From: Streptomyces xiaopingdaonensis
GTDB taxonomy: Bacteria > Actinomycetota > Actinomycetes > Streptomycetales > Streptomycetaceae
DNA length: 32,649 nucleotides
Direction of reading: 5' to 3'
Assembly: GCF_000262345.1 (NCBI RefSeq)
Contig: NZ_AJTQ01000226.1
Coordinates: forward strand, 1 to 32,649
Shown here: positions 1 to 7,027 of the stretch, in pieces
How positions within the stretch are numbered: the stretch's first letter is position 1
Layout of the letters: each line of letters begins with the position of its first letter
Position numbers and translations under genes: made by a program
Notes under the pieces: model-generated
Told to the model about the DNA's origin: nothing
The model's database searches: none
What the model saw: only the letters and a program-made list of their open reading frames with translations

Positions 1-715
1 TCCACAGGTCGTCCGCGTGGGCAGCCAGCGCGGCCGGGTCCCCGCACACCCGCTCGGCGACGCGGCGCAGCACCGCCGCCGTGCCGTGCACCCAGTGACC
101 CGGCGCGGCGCCGTCCGCTCCGCCCTCCCCTTCCGCTCCGCCCCGGACGGCGACGCGCTCCAGCCAGCGGTAGCCGTCGGCGGGCGGCAGGGGCACTTCC
201 CGGCCGAGCGCGTAGCGGTCCCGATTGGCGGCCTGCGGCGACAGGGCGGACGGGGGCGTCAGTAGTACGCGCAATTCGGCGTCGCTCACCACGCCTTCCC
301 ACGGGGCGTGGGTGCCGTGCGGGGTCGTCGCGTCGAACGTGTCCCGCACCGCCCAGCGGCCGTCGGCGTGCGCTGCCACCAGCAGCCAGTGCGGCGTCTC
401 GTTCCCGCCCGACGGAGACCAGGGCAGATGGCGGGTGTTGCCGACGGCGAGCGCCCGCCCTCGGCGTGCGGACTCCTCCGCCAGCGCTTCCCGGGTGGTG
501 TCCCAGGAGCCGCTGCCGCGGTAGGCGAGTCCTTCCCCCCGCTCGTCCACGTCGACGCGGGCGTGGTGGGCGAAGGCCAGCTCTCCCTCGGGCGGGTCGG
601 TCCGCACCGACAGCCGTACGGCGTCGGCGAGTTCCCGCCCGGCGTCCGGGCGCTCGGGCTCCAGATAGGCGACCAAGGACGCGGTGTAGCAGCTCAGTTC
701 GGGGGCGGTGGTCAT
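1..715 (-). CDS. Papain-fold (BtrH_N-like) acyltransferase-like protein, partial
   Basis: Only the first 238 residues are in the window; the C-terminus lies beyond base 1. I translated it by hand from an ATG at 715 that overlaps the stop of the upstream phosphopantetheinyl transferase gene (ATGA). A possible Cys-His-Asp triad is visible: Cys9 in ELSCYTASL, His109 in TPHWLLV and Asp125 in AVRDTFDA. A motif HLPWSP (residues 96-101) recurs as HLPWVP in the carrier-fused protein at 4059-5237, with the same order of Cys, HLPW, His and Asp, so I read the two as paralogues. The layout resembles the BtrH N-terminal domain, which in butirosin biosynthesis moves an acyl group from a carrier protein to an amine. 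A role in acyl transfer or product release is inferred. A transglutaminase-like amide synthase (AdmF type) or a peptidase are alternatives. Confidence 0.6.
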   Translation of the reverse strand, partial: MTTAPELSCYTASLVAYLEPERPDAGRELADAVRLSVRTDPPEGELAFAHHARVDVDERGEGLAYRGSGSWDTTREALAEESARRGRALAVGNTRHLPWSPSGGNETPHWLLVAAHADGRWAVRDTFDATTPHGTHAPWEGVVSDAELRVLLTPPSALSPQAANRDRYALGREVPLPPADGYRWLERVAVRGGAEGEGGADGAAPGHWVHGTAAVLRRVAERVCGDPAALAAHADDLW

Positions 716-1455
716 GGCTCCTCCCGTTCGGCGTGGGGCGGGGACGGTGGCGGCAGTGGGGGCGGTGCGGTCGGCGGACGTGGCGGGGACGGCGAGGAGG
801 CTGCGGGCAGAGGTGCGTAGGCACAGCTCAGCGGGACGGAGGCGCCCCGGCGCAGGCTGACCCATCGGTAGCCGCGCCAGGCCCCGCTGGTGCGGGGCAC
901 GGGCACGTCGATCGACCAGGGGCAACCGGACAGCCCTGTCCCCGCGGCCTTCACGCACGCCTCCTGCACCGTCCACATCCACGCGAACTCCCGGGCGCGC
1001 TGCCGCTGCGGGAGGCGGTTCAGATCCTCGGCCCGCTCCCGGGCGCAGCGGCGCACCAGGGCGTCCGACAGGTCGTCCGGGGCGTGCTGCACGTCCAGGC
1101 CGACCGCGTGGTCGAGAGCCGCGCACGCGGCGACCGCGTCCCCGTCGTGGCTGACGCTGATCCCCAGGCGCGGCCAGCCGGCCAGCCAGGGCCGGCCGCG
1201 CCGGGTGTAGACCACCTCGGCTTCGCGAGCCCCGGGGAACCGCGCGGTGAGCAGGGCGCGAAGCGCCCGGCGGGCGGCGAGGTGCTCCCGGGCCCGTACG
1301 CCGTGCAGGTGCGCGGCGCCGGCGAGGTCGCTGTCGGTGAGGTGGCCGTCGGCCGGGCGGCCGTGCGCGAGCATCACCCAGACTCCGGGGGCCGCCCGGG
1401 TCAGCAGCGGCGTTCCTCTCGTCGGTGTCGCCGGAGGCGAAGGTGAAGGCGTCAT
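712..1455 (-). CDS. 4'-phosphopantetheinyl transferase (Sfp/EntD type)
   Basis: The protein has 247 residues. It would convert apo carrier proteins to the holo form by transferring phosphopantetheine from CoA to the carrier serine. The family landmarks are visible: ISVSHDGD at 99-106, the Mg-binding AVGLDVQ around Asp121, and WTVQEACVKAAGTGL around Glu165 and Lys169. In the last motif the usual WxxKE reads WTVQE, and GIDxE reads GLDVQ, so two commonly charged positions are Gln. The last 30 or so residues are a Pro/Ser-rich tail of low complexity, unusual for the family. The ATG at 1455 overlaps the stop of the upstream acyl-CoA dehydrogenase gene. Its place inside an operon with four carrier-bearing genes and an NRPS module suggests it is the dedicated activating enzyme. 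Confidence 0.85.
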   Translation of the reverse strand: MTPSPSPPATPTRGTPLLTRAAPGVWVMLAHGRPADGHLTDSDLAGAAHLHGVRAREHLAARRALRALLTARFPGAREAEVVYTRRGRPWLAGWPRLGISVSHDGDAVAACAALDHAVGLDVQHAPDDLSDALVRRCARERAEDLNRLPQRQRAREFAWMWTVQEACVKAAGTGLSGCPWSIDVPVPRTSGAWRGYRWVSLRRGASVPLSCAYAPLPAASSPSPPRPPTAPPPLPPPSPPHAEREEP

Positions 1456-2549
1456 GGCGTCAGCCCGTCCAGTACGGCCGGCAGCCGGTCGGCGACGGTG
1501 TCCAGGACGACCTCCGTGGCGCCGCCGCCGATGCCGAACAGGCCCGCCTCCGACCGCAGTTGCTGGACACCGTCGGCGGCGAAGCCGTCGGAGCCGCGCA
1601 AGTGGGCGCACACGGTGAGGACATGCTCGACGGTCGCGCCGGAGGTGGCCTTGAGGACGGCGGCCGAGGCACCGTCGTGCCGCTCGGCGACGGCCTCGCG
1701 CGAGGTGGTCCAGAGCGCGTGCAGCGCGGCGGTGCGGGCCGTGCACTCGGCGAGCCGCTGCCGTACCACCGGGTGCCGGCCCAGCGGGGTGCCGTCCACC
1801 TCGCGGGTGGCCAGGTGCCGCGCCGTGTCCGACACCACCCTGCGGCACAGTTCGACGCCCCAGGCCGCCGAAGCGAGCCGTTCGACGGCGATGTGCCGGG
1901 CGAACATCGCCAGTCCGTGCCCCGGGCGGCCCAGCAGGTGCTCCCGGTCGAGCCGCACGTCCTCGAAGACGACGTGGCCGACCCCGGAGCCCTGGAACAG
2001 CGGGGTGCCTGACGGCCGCACCGTCACGCCCGGCGCGTCCAGCGGCACCAGCACCCAGGAGAAGCCGGTGAAGTGCCGGCCGGGGCGGTGGCGGGCGAGT
2101 ACCAGCGCGTGGTCGGCCGTGGTGGCCGAGGTGACCCAGCGCTTGGTGCCGTCCACCGTCAGCACGCCGTCGGCGCTGCCGGCTTCGGGGAGCCGCACGC
2201 GGGTGCCGAGGGCCGCCAGGTCCGAGCCGGAGCCCTCGTCGGTCGCCGCGAGGGCCAGCAGGGTCCTGCCGTCCAGCGCCCCGTGCAGCACTCGCTCGGC
2301 GTGCGCGGTCCTGGCGGTGTCGGCGAGCAGCGGCACCGCCGTGGCCCACTGCACGAGCAGCGCGAGCACCAGACCCTGCGGGCCCCGTGCGGACGCCTCC
2401 CCGAGCAGCTGTCTGAGCAGCACGGGGTCCAGGCCGCTGGCTGCTCCCTGCGGGTACAGCCGTGCCACGACGCCCTCGTCGGCCAGGGCCGCGACGACGC
2501 TCCGGGCGTCCGTGCCGGCGGGCAGGACGGCCCGGCCCTCGTCAGGCAT
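1452..2549 (-). CDS. Acyl-CoA dehydrogenase-like flavoprotein 1
   Basis: This 365-residue protein is slightly short for the family (about 380). It shows the FAD/substrate loop ATDEGSGSD at 102-110 (family TExxAGSD), the beta-domain region GTKRWVTSATTADHALV, and a C-terminal all-alpha domain. The C-terminal catalytic Glu position of medium-chain enzymes reads GIGGGATEV, so Glu is absent there. AVERLASAAWG places Glu223 where isovaleryl-CoA dehydrogenase carries its base, so activity is plausible. With the neighbouring flavoprotein and a free carrier protein it probably desaturates an acyl or aminoacyl group held on a carrier, as similar enzymes do in NRPS pathways. It overlaps the next upstream gene by 8 bp, so tight co-translation of the two flavoproteins, perhaps as a heteromer, is likely. 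The substrate is unknown. Confidence 0.85.
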   Translation of the reverse strand: MPDEGRAVLPAGTDARSVVAALADEGVVARLYPQGAASGLDPVLLRQLLGEASARGPQGLVLALLVQWATAVPLLADTARTAHAERVLHGALDGRTLLALAATDEGSGSDLAALGTRVRLPEAGSADGVLTVDGTKRWVTSATTADHALVLARHRPGRHFTGFSWVLVPLDAPGVTVRPSGTPLFQGSGVGHVVFEDVRLDREHLLGRPGHGLAMFARHIAVERLASAAWGVELCRRVVSDTARHLATREVDGTPLGRHPVVRQRLAECTARTAALHALWTTSREAVAERHDGASAAVLKATSGATVEHVLTVCAHLRGSDGFAADGVQQLRSEAGLFGIGGGATEVVLDTVADRLPAVLDGLTP

Positions 2550-3735
2550 AGCGGACCTCCGGATCGAGCAGGGCCAACCTGCCGTCGGACAGGTGCAGCC
2601 GGTCGTTGCCGTAGTTGAGCGCGGCCGACCGCAGGTCGCGCAGTGCGCGCTCCAGGCCGGTGGGGGAGTCCCTGAGGTAGCCGTGCCGCATGCCGACGGC
2701 GGTGATCAGGTCGTCGACGGCGCGGTGGCACTGCTCCGACGCGGTGATCTTGAGCGAGTTCAGCAGGAGCTGCTGCCGGGGGTGGGAGAGGTCGGCGCCG
2801 CTGTCCGCGCTGCGGCTGACCATGTCAGCGGTGTAGCGCAGCATCGCGTGCACGGTGTCCAGCCGCTGGCGCGCGGTGGACAGCCGGGTCAGCAGCAGCT
2901 CCGAACCGAGGTCGGCCTTGCGGCCCTTCGAGCGGTCGCGCAGCACGGTCAGCGTCCGGGTCAGCGCGCCGCTCGCGGTGCCCAGCCAGGCGGCCGACCA
3001 GCCCAGGTGGGCCAGCGGGCCGAAGGTGTTCACCGCGATGTCGCGGAACCGGCCGTGCTCGCCCACGACCTGGTGCTCGGGGATGTGCCCGGTCAGCCGC
3101 AGTGGCCCGCTGCCGCTGGCGCGCATCCCCATCGGGTTCCAGCCGCCGCACGGCGTGACCTCGAGCTGCTCGCGGGCCGCGAAGACCAGCGACACCTCGT
3201 CGTCGGAGCGGGCGTCGGGGCTGCGCATCGTGATGAGGAACCCGTCCGCCTGCTGCCCGCCCGTGACGACGGGTGCGAACCTGTCGACGGCCAGCCGACC
3301 GGTCTCGGCGGCGAGTTCGGCCTGTGCGCTGAGCAGGTGGCCGCCCTTGCCCTCCTCCGTCGTCACCGAGGCGAGATACATTCGGCCGTCCGCGATTCGC
3401 GGGAGCAGCTCGTCGGCCAGCCGCCGGCCGGCGTGGTCGACGATGCCGACGACCTGCTGGCTGTGCATCGCGAACGCCATCGCCACGGACATGTCGACCC
3501 GGCCGAGCGCGAGGGTCACGTCGATGAGGTCGTCCACGCCGCCCCCGGGGCCGCCGTGGCCGGTCGGCACCATCAGCCCCAGCAAGCGGGGGCGCAGCGC
3601 GTCCAGTACGGCTACGGGGAACTCCGCCGACTCGTCGCTGTGGGGCGCGTGCTTCTCGGCTACTGCGCAGACCTCGGCGATCTCGTCCGCCAGCTCGTGG
3701 GCGAGTCCGGTGTCGGTCGCCGGGGCGGCGGTCAT
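2542..3735 (-). CDS. Acyl-CoA dehydrogenase-like flavoprotein 2
   Basis: The protein has 397 residues; its ATG at 3735 overlaps the stop of the carrier protein gene upstream. The fold is recognisable from the N-terminal helical region, the loop ASVTTEEGKGG (122-132), the WNPMGMRASGSG segment that normally contacts flavin and substrate, and a long C-terminal helical domain ending in RSAALNYGNDRLHL. I see no Glu at either usual catalytic position: the helix G region reads NTFGPLAHLGWSAAWLG, and the C-terminal loop reads ALNYGNDR. It may therefore be a divergent dehydrogenase, an acyl-carrier oxidase or a flavin monooxygenase of the same fold. Its position between a carrier and a second flavoprotein suggests action on a carrier-bound acyl group. 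Fold assignment is firm; the reaction is not. Confidence 0.8.
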   Translation of the reverse strand: MTAAPATDTGLAHELADEIAEVCAVAEKHAPHSDESAEFPVAVLDALRPRLLGLMVPTGHGGPGGGVDDLIDVTLALGRVDMSVAMAFAMHSQQVVGIVDHAGRRLADELLPRIADGRMYLASVTTEEGKGGHLLSAQAELAAETGRLAVDRFAPVVTGGQQADGFLITMRSPDARSDDEVSLVFAAREQLEVTPCGGWNPMGMRASGSGPLRLTGHIPEHQVVGEHGRFRDIAVNTFGPLAHLGWSAAWLGTASGALTRTLTVLRDRSKGRKADLGSELLLTRLSTARQRLDTVHAMLRYTADMVSRSADSGADLSHPRQQLLLNSLKITASEQCHRAVDDLITAVGMRHGYLRDSPTGLERALRDLRSAALNYGNDRLHLSDGRLALLDPEVRYA

Positions 3736-3995
3736 GCCGCCTCCGTCGCGTGCGCCGCGGTCTCCGGCAGGGCGGGCAGCAGCGCTTCCCAGAGGTTGCC
3801 GGCGGTGCGGAACGTCTCCTCGACGAGGGCCTCGTCGGGCAGCGGTGCGCCGAACGTGTCCTCCAGCGCGAACATCAGCTCGATGGCCTGCATGGAGTCC
3901 AGCCCCAGCTCGCGCAGCGGGGTGTCGGCCGTGATCGGGTCGCCCTCGAGGAACGGCAGGAAGGGCCGGAGGGTCTCGGTGAAACGCGCGTCCAT
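3732..3995 (-). CDS. Free-standing acyl/peptidyl carrier protein
   Basis: This is a discrete carrier of 87 residues. The phosphopantetheine site is Ser34 in LRELGLDSMQAIELM, the canonical LGxDS form, followed by helix II and the acidic EDTFGAPLPDEALVEETF stretch. The ATG at 3995 is preceded by an AAAGGA ribosome-binding site at a good distance. The gene overlaps the downstream flavoprotein gene by ATGA, which suggests that this carrier presents the substrate of the two acyl-CoA dehydrogenase-like enzymes. It is separated by 63 bp from the acyltransferase-carrier fusion gene upstream. Which amino acid or acyl group it holds cannot be told from sequence. Confidence 0.88.
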   Translation of the reverse strand: MDARFTETLRPFLPFLEGDPITADTPLRELGLDSMQAIELMFALEDTFGAPLPDEALVEETFRTAGNLWEALLPALPETAAHATEAA

Positions 3996-4058
3996 GGTGA
4001 TGGTCCTTTCGCGAGGTGTACGGATGTCGCAGGGGCAATGGGTCCGGACGGACGCCGC

Positions 4059-5237
4059 TCAGCGGCCGGGGGCCGCCGGCCGTGCGCCGTCCACCAGGGA
4101 GCAGAGGTCGTCGATGTGGTGGAGGCGCTCGGGCACCAGGTCCTCGGGGGCGAAGTCGACGTCGAAGAGCTGCTCCAGGCGCTCCACGATCTCGACCATG
4201 CGCATCGAGCCGAACTGCGGGAACTTGCTCAGCTCGCCGTCCTCCAGCAGGTCCTCGGCCACCCCGAGCACCGACGCCGCGGTGGCGCGCACCGCGGCCC
4301 GCGGCGACGGCGCCGCAGTGCCCGGGGCCGGGCCCGCGCCGAACACGTCGCCGTCGGCGCGCAGCGCCTCGCCCGCGCGATCCAGGACGCCCGAGGGCTC
4401 CGCCCGGCCGCGGGCCACCCGGCGGTAGGCCAGGTAGGCGTGCTCGACCACGCCGTCCCAGCGCTCCAGGTGCCTGAGCACCGCCGGCGGCGCGGCGCCG
4501 GACGCGGACCGGCCGACCGCCCAGGCGGTGTGCAACTGCCGGGAGCGGGCCAGCAGCCAGGTCTCCAGCGTGAACCGCTCCAGGGCGGCGGCCCGGTCGT
4601 CGTGCTCGGCGTAGGCGCGCAGATACTCGTTGACGGCCGCCTCGCCGGGCCGGTCGCAGACCGGGTCCGGGGCCGGGCCCAGGGGCCGCGGCAGGAGGCG
4701 CACCCGCTCCACGCCCTCGTGAGCGGCCGACAGCACCCGGGCCAGCCCGTCGCGGGTGAACCGCCGGCACACCGGTCGGGCCCGGCCCCACTGGGTGTCG
4801 TTGTGGTAGGCGTCCACGACCGTCACGCCGTCGCCGTCCGGCTCGATCAGGAAGCTGTGCTCGACGTGCTTGTGTCCGTAGTAGGGCACCCACGGCAGGT
4901 GGTAGGCGTCGGCGATGACGTACAGCGGCACCGTCGTGCGGGCCGCCTCGCCGCCCGGTACGCCCGGGTCGCGTTCGGCCACGGCGAGGCCCAGTACCTC
5001 CTCGGCCGCGGCGAGTTGGGCGTCGGGCGTGGGCTCGACCGTGGGCAGCCCCGCGCCGGACGCCGGGGCGAACCGCAGCCGGGCGCCCAGGCGCAGGTGC
5101 GTTCCGGGGCCGTGGTGCCGGTCCGCCAGCACGGCGAGGTTGGCCTGGAGGCAGTCCAGCAGCTCGGCCCGCACTGTCGGCTCAGCGGTCCGCGTCACCG
5201 TCGGGGCGGTCTCCGGCCCGGTGTCGAGGGTGGTCAC
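4059..5237 (-). CDS. Papain-fold acyltransferase-like protein fused to a carrier domain
   Basis: A 392-residue two-part protein. The N-terminal part has a possible catalytic triad: Cys29 in ELLDCLQANL, His127 in VEHSFLIEPDGDG and Asp142 in TVVDAYHND. The HLPWVP motif at 113-118 is shared with the protein at 1-715. A middle helical region (about 195-290) follows, then a low-complexity linker and a carrier domain whose Ser344 sits in FPQFGSMRMVEIVERLEQ. There the usual Asp before Ser is Gly, but the following helix is typical of carriers. The GTG start at 5237 overlaps the stop of the PLP enzyme gene (GTGA). Resemblance to the BtrH N-terminal domain and C39-like folds suggests thioester-to-amine or carrier-to-carrier acyl transfer. 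Having both activities in one chain suggests an in-line transfer step that replaces a condensation domain. Function is inferred. Confidence 0.7.
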   Translation of the reverse strand: MTTLDTGPETAPTVTRTAEPTVRAELLDCLQANLAVLADRHHGPGTHLRLGARLRFAPASGAGLPTVEPTPDAQLAAAEEVLGLAVAERDPGVPGGEAARTTVPLYVIADAYHLPWVPYYGHKHVEHSFLIEPDGDGVTVVDAYHNDTQWGRARPVCRRFTRDGLARVLSAAHEGVERVRLLPRPLGPAPDPVCDRPGEAAVNEYLRAYAEHDDRAAALERFTLETWLLARSRQLHTAWAVGRSASGAAPPAVLRHLERWDGVVEHAYLAYRRVARGRAEPSGVLDRAGEALRADGDVFGAGPAPGTAAPSPRAAVRATAASVLGVAEDLLEDGELSKFPQFGSMRMVEIVERLEQLFDVDFAPEDLVPERLHHIDDLCSLVDGARPAAPGR

Positions 5238-6634
5238 AGCGCACCCCCGAGCAGCGCCTCGGCTCCCGCGGGGGTTCCGACGAGCGGCAGCTCCGCCATC
5301 GCGGCCCCCAGTACGGCCGGGTCCGGGTCGCGGTCCGAGAGCTGGCCGGCCAGCAGTTGCTGGTAGGCGCCCAGGTCGAGGTAGCCGTGGCCGCTGAGGC
5401 ACACCAGCACGCCCTTCTCGGACGTACCGCCGTCGCCGCCGTCCTGGCAGGCCAGCCGCGCCGCCACCGCGAGCGCGTGGCCGGACTCGGGGGCGGGCAG
5501 CGTCATCTCGTGCAGCGTGAACTTCCGACTCGCCTCCAGCGCCTCCACCTGTCCGACGGCGACCGCGTCGGTCTGCCCGGCGTGCCGCAGGGCGGAGATG
5601 ACCTTGGCGGCGCCGTGGTACCGCAGGCCTCCCGAGTGGGAGTCGGGGATGCGGTACTCGCTGCCGATCGTGTACATCGCCTCGCGCGGGCTGGTGCCGG
5701 TGGCGTCGGTCTTGTCGTAGGCGTAGACGCCCCGGCTCAGCTTCGGTGAGGCGGCGGACTCGGCGGCCACCAGCCGCGGGGGCCGACGGCCGGCACCGCG
5801 GGCCGAGGCGAAGAACGGCAGGGCGATGCCGCCGAAGTTGGAGCCGGCGCCGACCGCGCCGACCACGGCGTCGACCTCGGCGTCCTGCGCGGCGAGCTGC
5901 TCCTCGGACTCCAGTCCGATCACCGACTGGTGCAGGATGCTGTACGTCTCGCCGCTGCCGATGCAGAAGGCGGCGCCCGCCCGGTTGCGGGCGTACTCGA
6001 CGGCCTCCCCGATGGCGAGGGTCAGGCTGTTGCCCCGGCTGCCGTCGTCCGCCGCCGCGACCTTGGTGAGATCGCTGGGGCTCGCGTGCACTTCGGCGCC
6101 GAGCAGCCGCATCAGCACACCCCGGTAGGGCTTCTTCTCCAGGCTGGAGCCGACCATGAACACCGTGCAGCGCATCCCGAACATGGCGCAGGCCGCGGCG
6201 AGCGCGGTGCCCCACTGCCCGGCGCCGGTTCCGGTGACCAGTTCGCGGACTCCGGCACGCTTGTAGTAATACGCCTGCGCCAGCGCGGTGTTGAGCTTGT
6301 GGCTGCCGGAGATGTTGCTGCCCTCGTACTTGACCCAGACCGGCACCCGGGCGCCGATCGCGGCCTCGAAGCCCCGGGCTCGCCACAGCGGGGTGGGTCG
6401 GAACGAGCGGTAGGCGTCGGCCACTTCCTGCGGGATGTCCCAGAACTCGCGGGTGTGCAGGCTCTGCCGCACCAGCTCCATCGGCAGGTTGATGTGCACG
6501 TCCTCGCCGGATGCCTCCTCCGGAGGCAGGTCGGCCGGCAGCGGCTCGTCGAGGTGCGGCAGCACGCTGCGCCACCGGCGCGGCACTCCGGCCGCTGCGG
6601 TCCCCGGCTCGTGCGGGGCCGTCCCGGCGCTCAC
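5234..6634 (-). CDS. TrpB2-like PLP enzyme (fold type II), probably not tryptophan synthase
   Basis: The protein has 466 residues and aligns by eye along most of its length with TrpB2: FRPTPLWRA, VKYEGSNISGSHKLNTA with Schiff-base Lys113, GTGAGQWGTALAAAC, the KKPYRGVLM region, and the PLP-phosphate loop AVGAGSNFGG. The residue before TGAGQ, a Glu in TrpB enzymes that protonates and positions the indole nucleophile, is Gly135 here (VTGTGAGQWG). No trpA is present. It is therefore more likely a beta-replacement or elimination enzyme making a non-proteinogenic amino acid, possibly on a carrier, since a carrier gene overlaps its start and a carrier fusion overlaps its end (both GTGA). GTG start at 6634. 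Family confidence is high; substrate and nucleophile are unknown. Confidence 0.85.
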   Translation of the reverse strand: MSAGTAPHEPGTAAAGVPRRWRSVLPHLDEPLPADLPPEEASGEDVHINLPMELVRQSLHTREFWDIPQEVADAYRSFRPTPLWRARGFEAAIGARVPVWVKYEGSNISGSHKLNTALAQAYYYKRAGVRELVTGTGAGQWGTALAAACAMFGMRCTVFMVGSSLEKKPYRGVLMRLLGAEVHASPSDLTKVAAADDGSRGNSLTLAIGEAVEYARNRAGAAFCIGSGETYSILHQSVIGLESEEQLAAQDAEVDAVVGAVGAGSNFGGIALPFFASARGAGRRPPRLVAAESAASPKLSRGVYAYDKTDATGTSPREAMYTIGSEYRIPDSHSGGLRYHGAAKVISALRHAGQTDAVAVGQVEALEASRKFTLHEMTLPAPESGHALAVAARLACQDGGDGGTSEKGVLVCLSGHGYLDLGAYQQLLAGQLSDRDPDPAVLGAAMAELPLVGTPAGAEALLGGAL

Positions 6635-6942
6635 CGTGCGCCTTCCACGGCCGCCGTCACCAGGTCGGCGAGGTCGCTGACGGTGGTGAAGCTGCGTCCC
6701 ACGAACAGGTCGTCGGGCAGGGCGACGTCCAGGTCCTCCTCGAGGCGGATCAGCATGCCGAGGAAGCCGATCGAATTGACCTTCAGCAGCGGCCCGTTGA
6801 GCGGTTCGCTGTCGGATATGGACTGCGGGTCGACGGACAGCCGGGACTCGCTGACGACCAGGCGGCGCACCGCGTCGTCGATCCGCGCGCGGTCCGGCGC
6901 TCCGGAGGGTGCGGAGGGGGTTGCGGAAGTGTCGGTTGACAT
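6631..6942 (-). CDS. Free-standing carrier protein with NSI site
   Basis: A 103-residue carrier with a Ser/Thr/Pro-rich N-terminal extension of about 20 residues. The phosphopantetheine serine is Ser57 in LLKVNSIGFLGMLIRLEEDL, where Asn replaces the usual Asp before Ser; the helix after it and the DVALPDDLF loop are typical. The ATG at 6942 has GAAGGG upstream. The GTGA overlap with the TrpB2-like gene suggests the two work together. It is the most divergent of the three free carriers, so it may have a dedicated partner. It could be a D-alanyl-carrier-like or acyl carrier protein; the cargo is not known. Confidence 0.82.
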   Translation of the reverse strand: MSTDTSATPSAPSGAPDRARIDDAVRRLVVSESRLSVDPQSISDSEPLNGPLLKVNSIGFLGMLIRLEEDLDVALPDDLFVGRSFTTVSDLADLVTAAVEGAR

Positions 6943-7027
6943 GTGCTGAGCCCTTCTCGGCCCCGAGGCGGTGATCACCGGGCTGGGCCGGACTGGAGGG
7001 AGATGGGGCACCGTCGCTGCGCGGCTC

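Noticed and set aside
1498..4428. A 976-codon plus-strand frame across the flavoprotein genes
   Set aside because: Low-complexity Arg/Ser/Ala-rich translation with no family pattern; the opposite strand holds clear genes.
5234..6634. Reading the PLP gene as tryptophan synthase beta
   Set aside because: No trpA or trpC nearby, and the catalytic Glu of the indole site is Gly.
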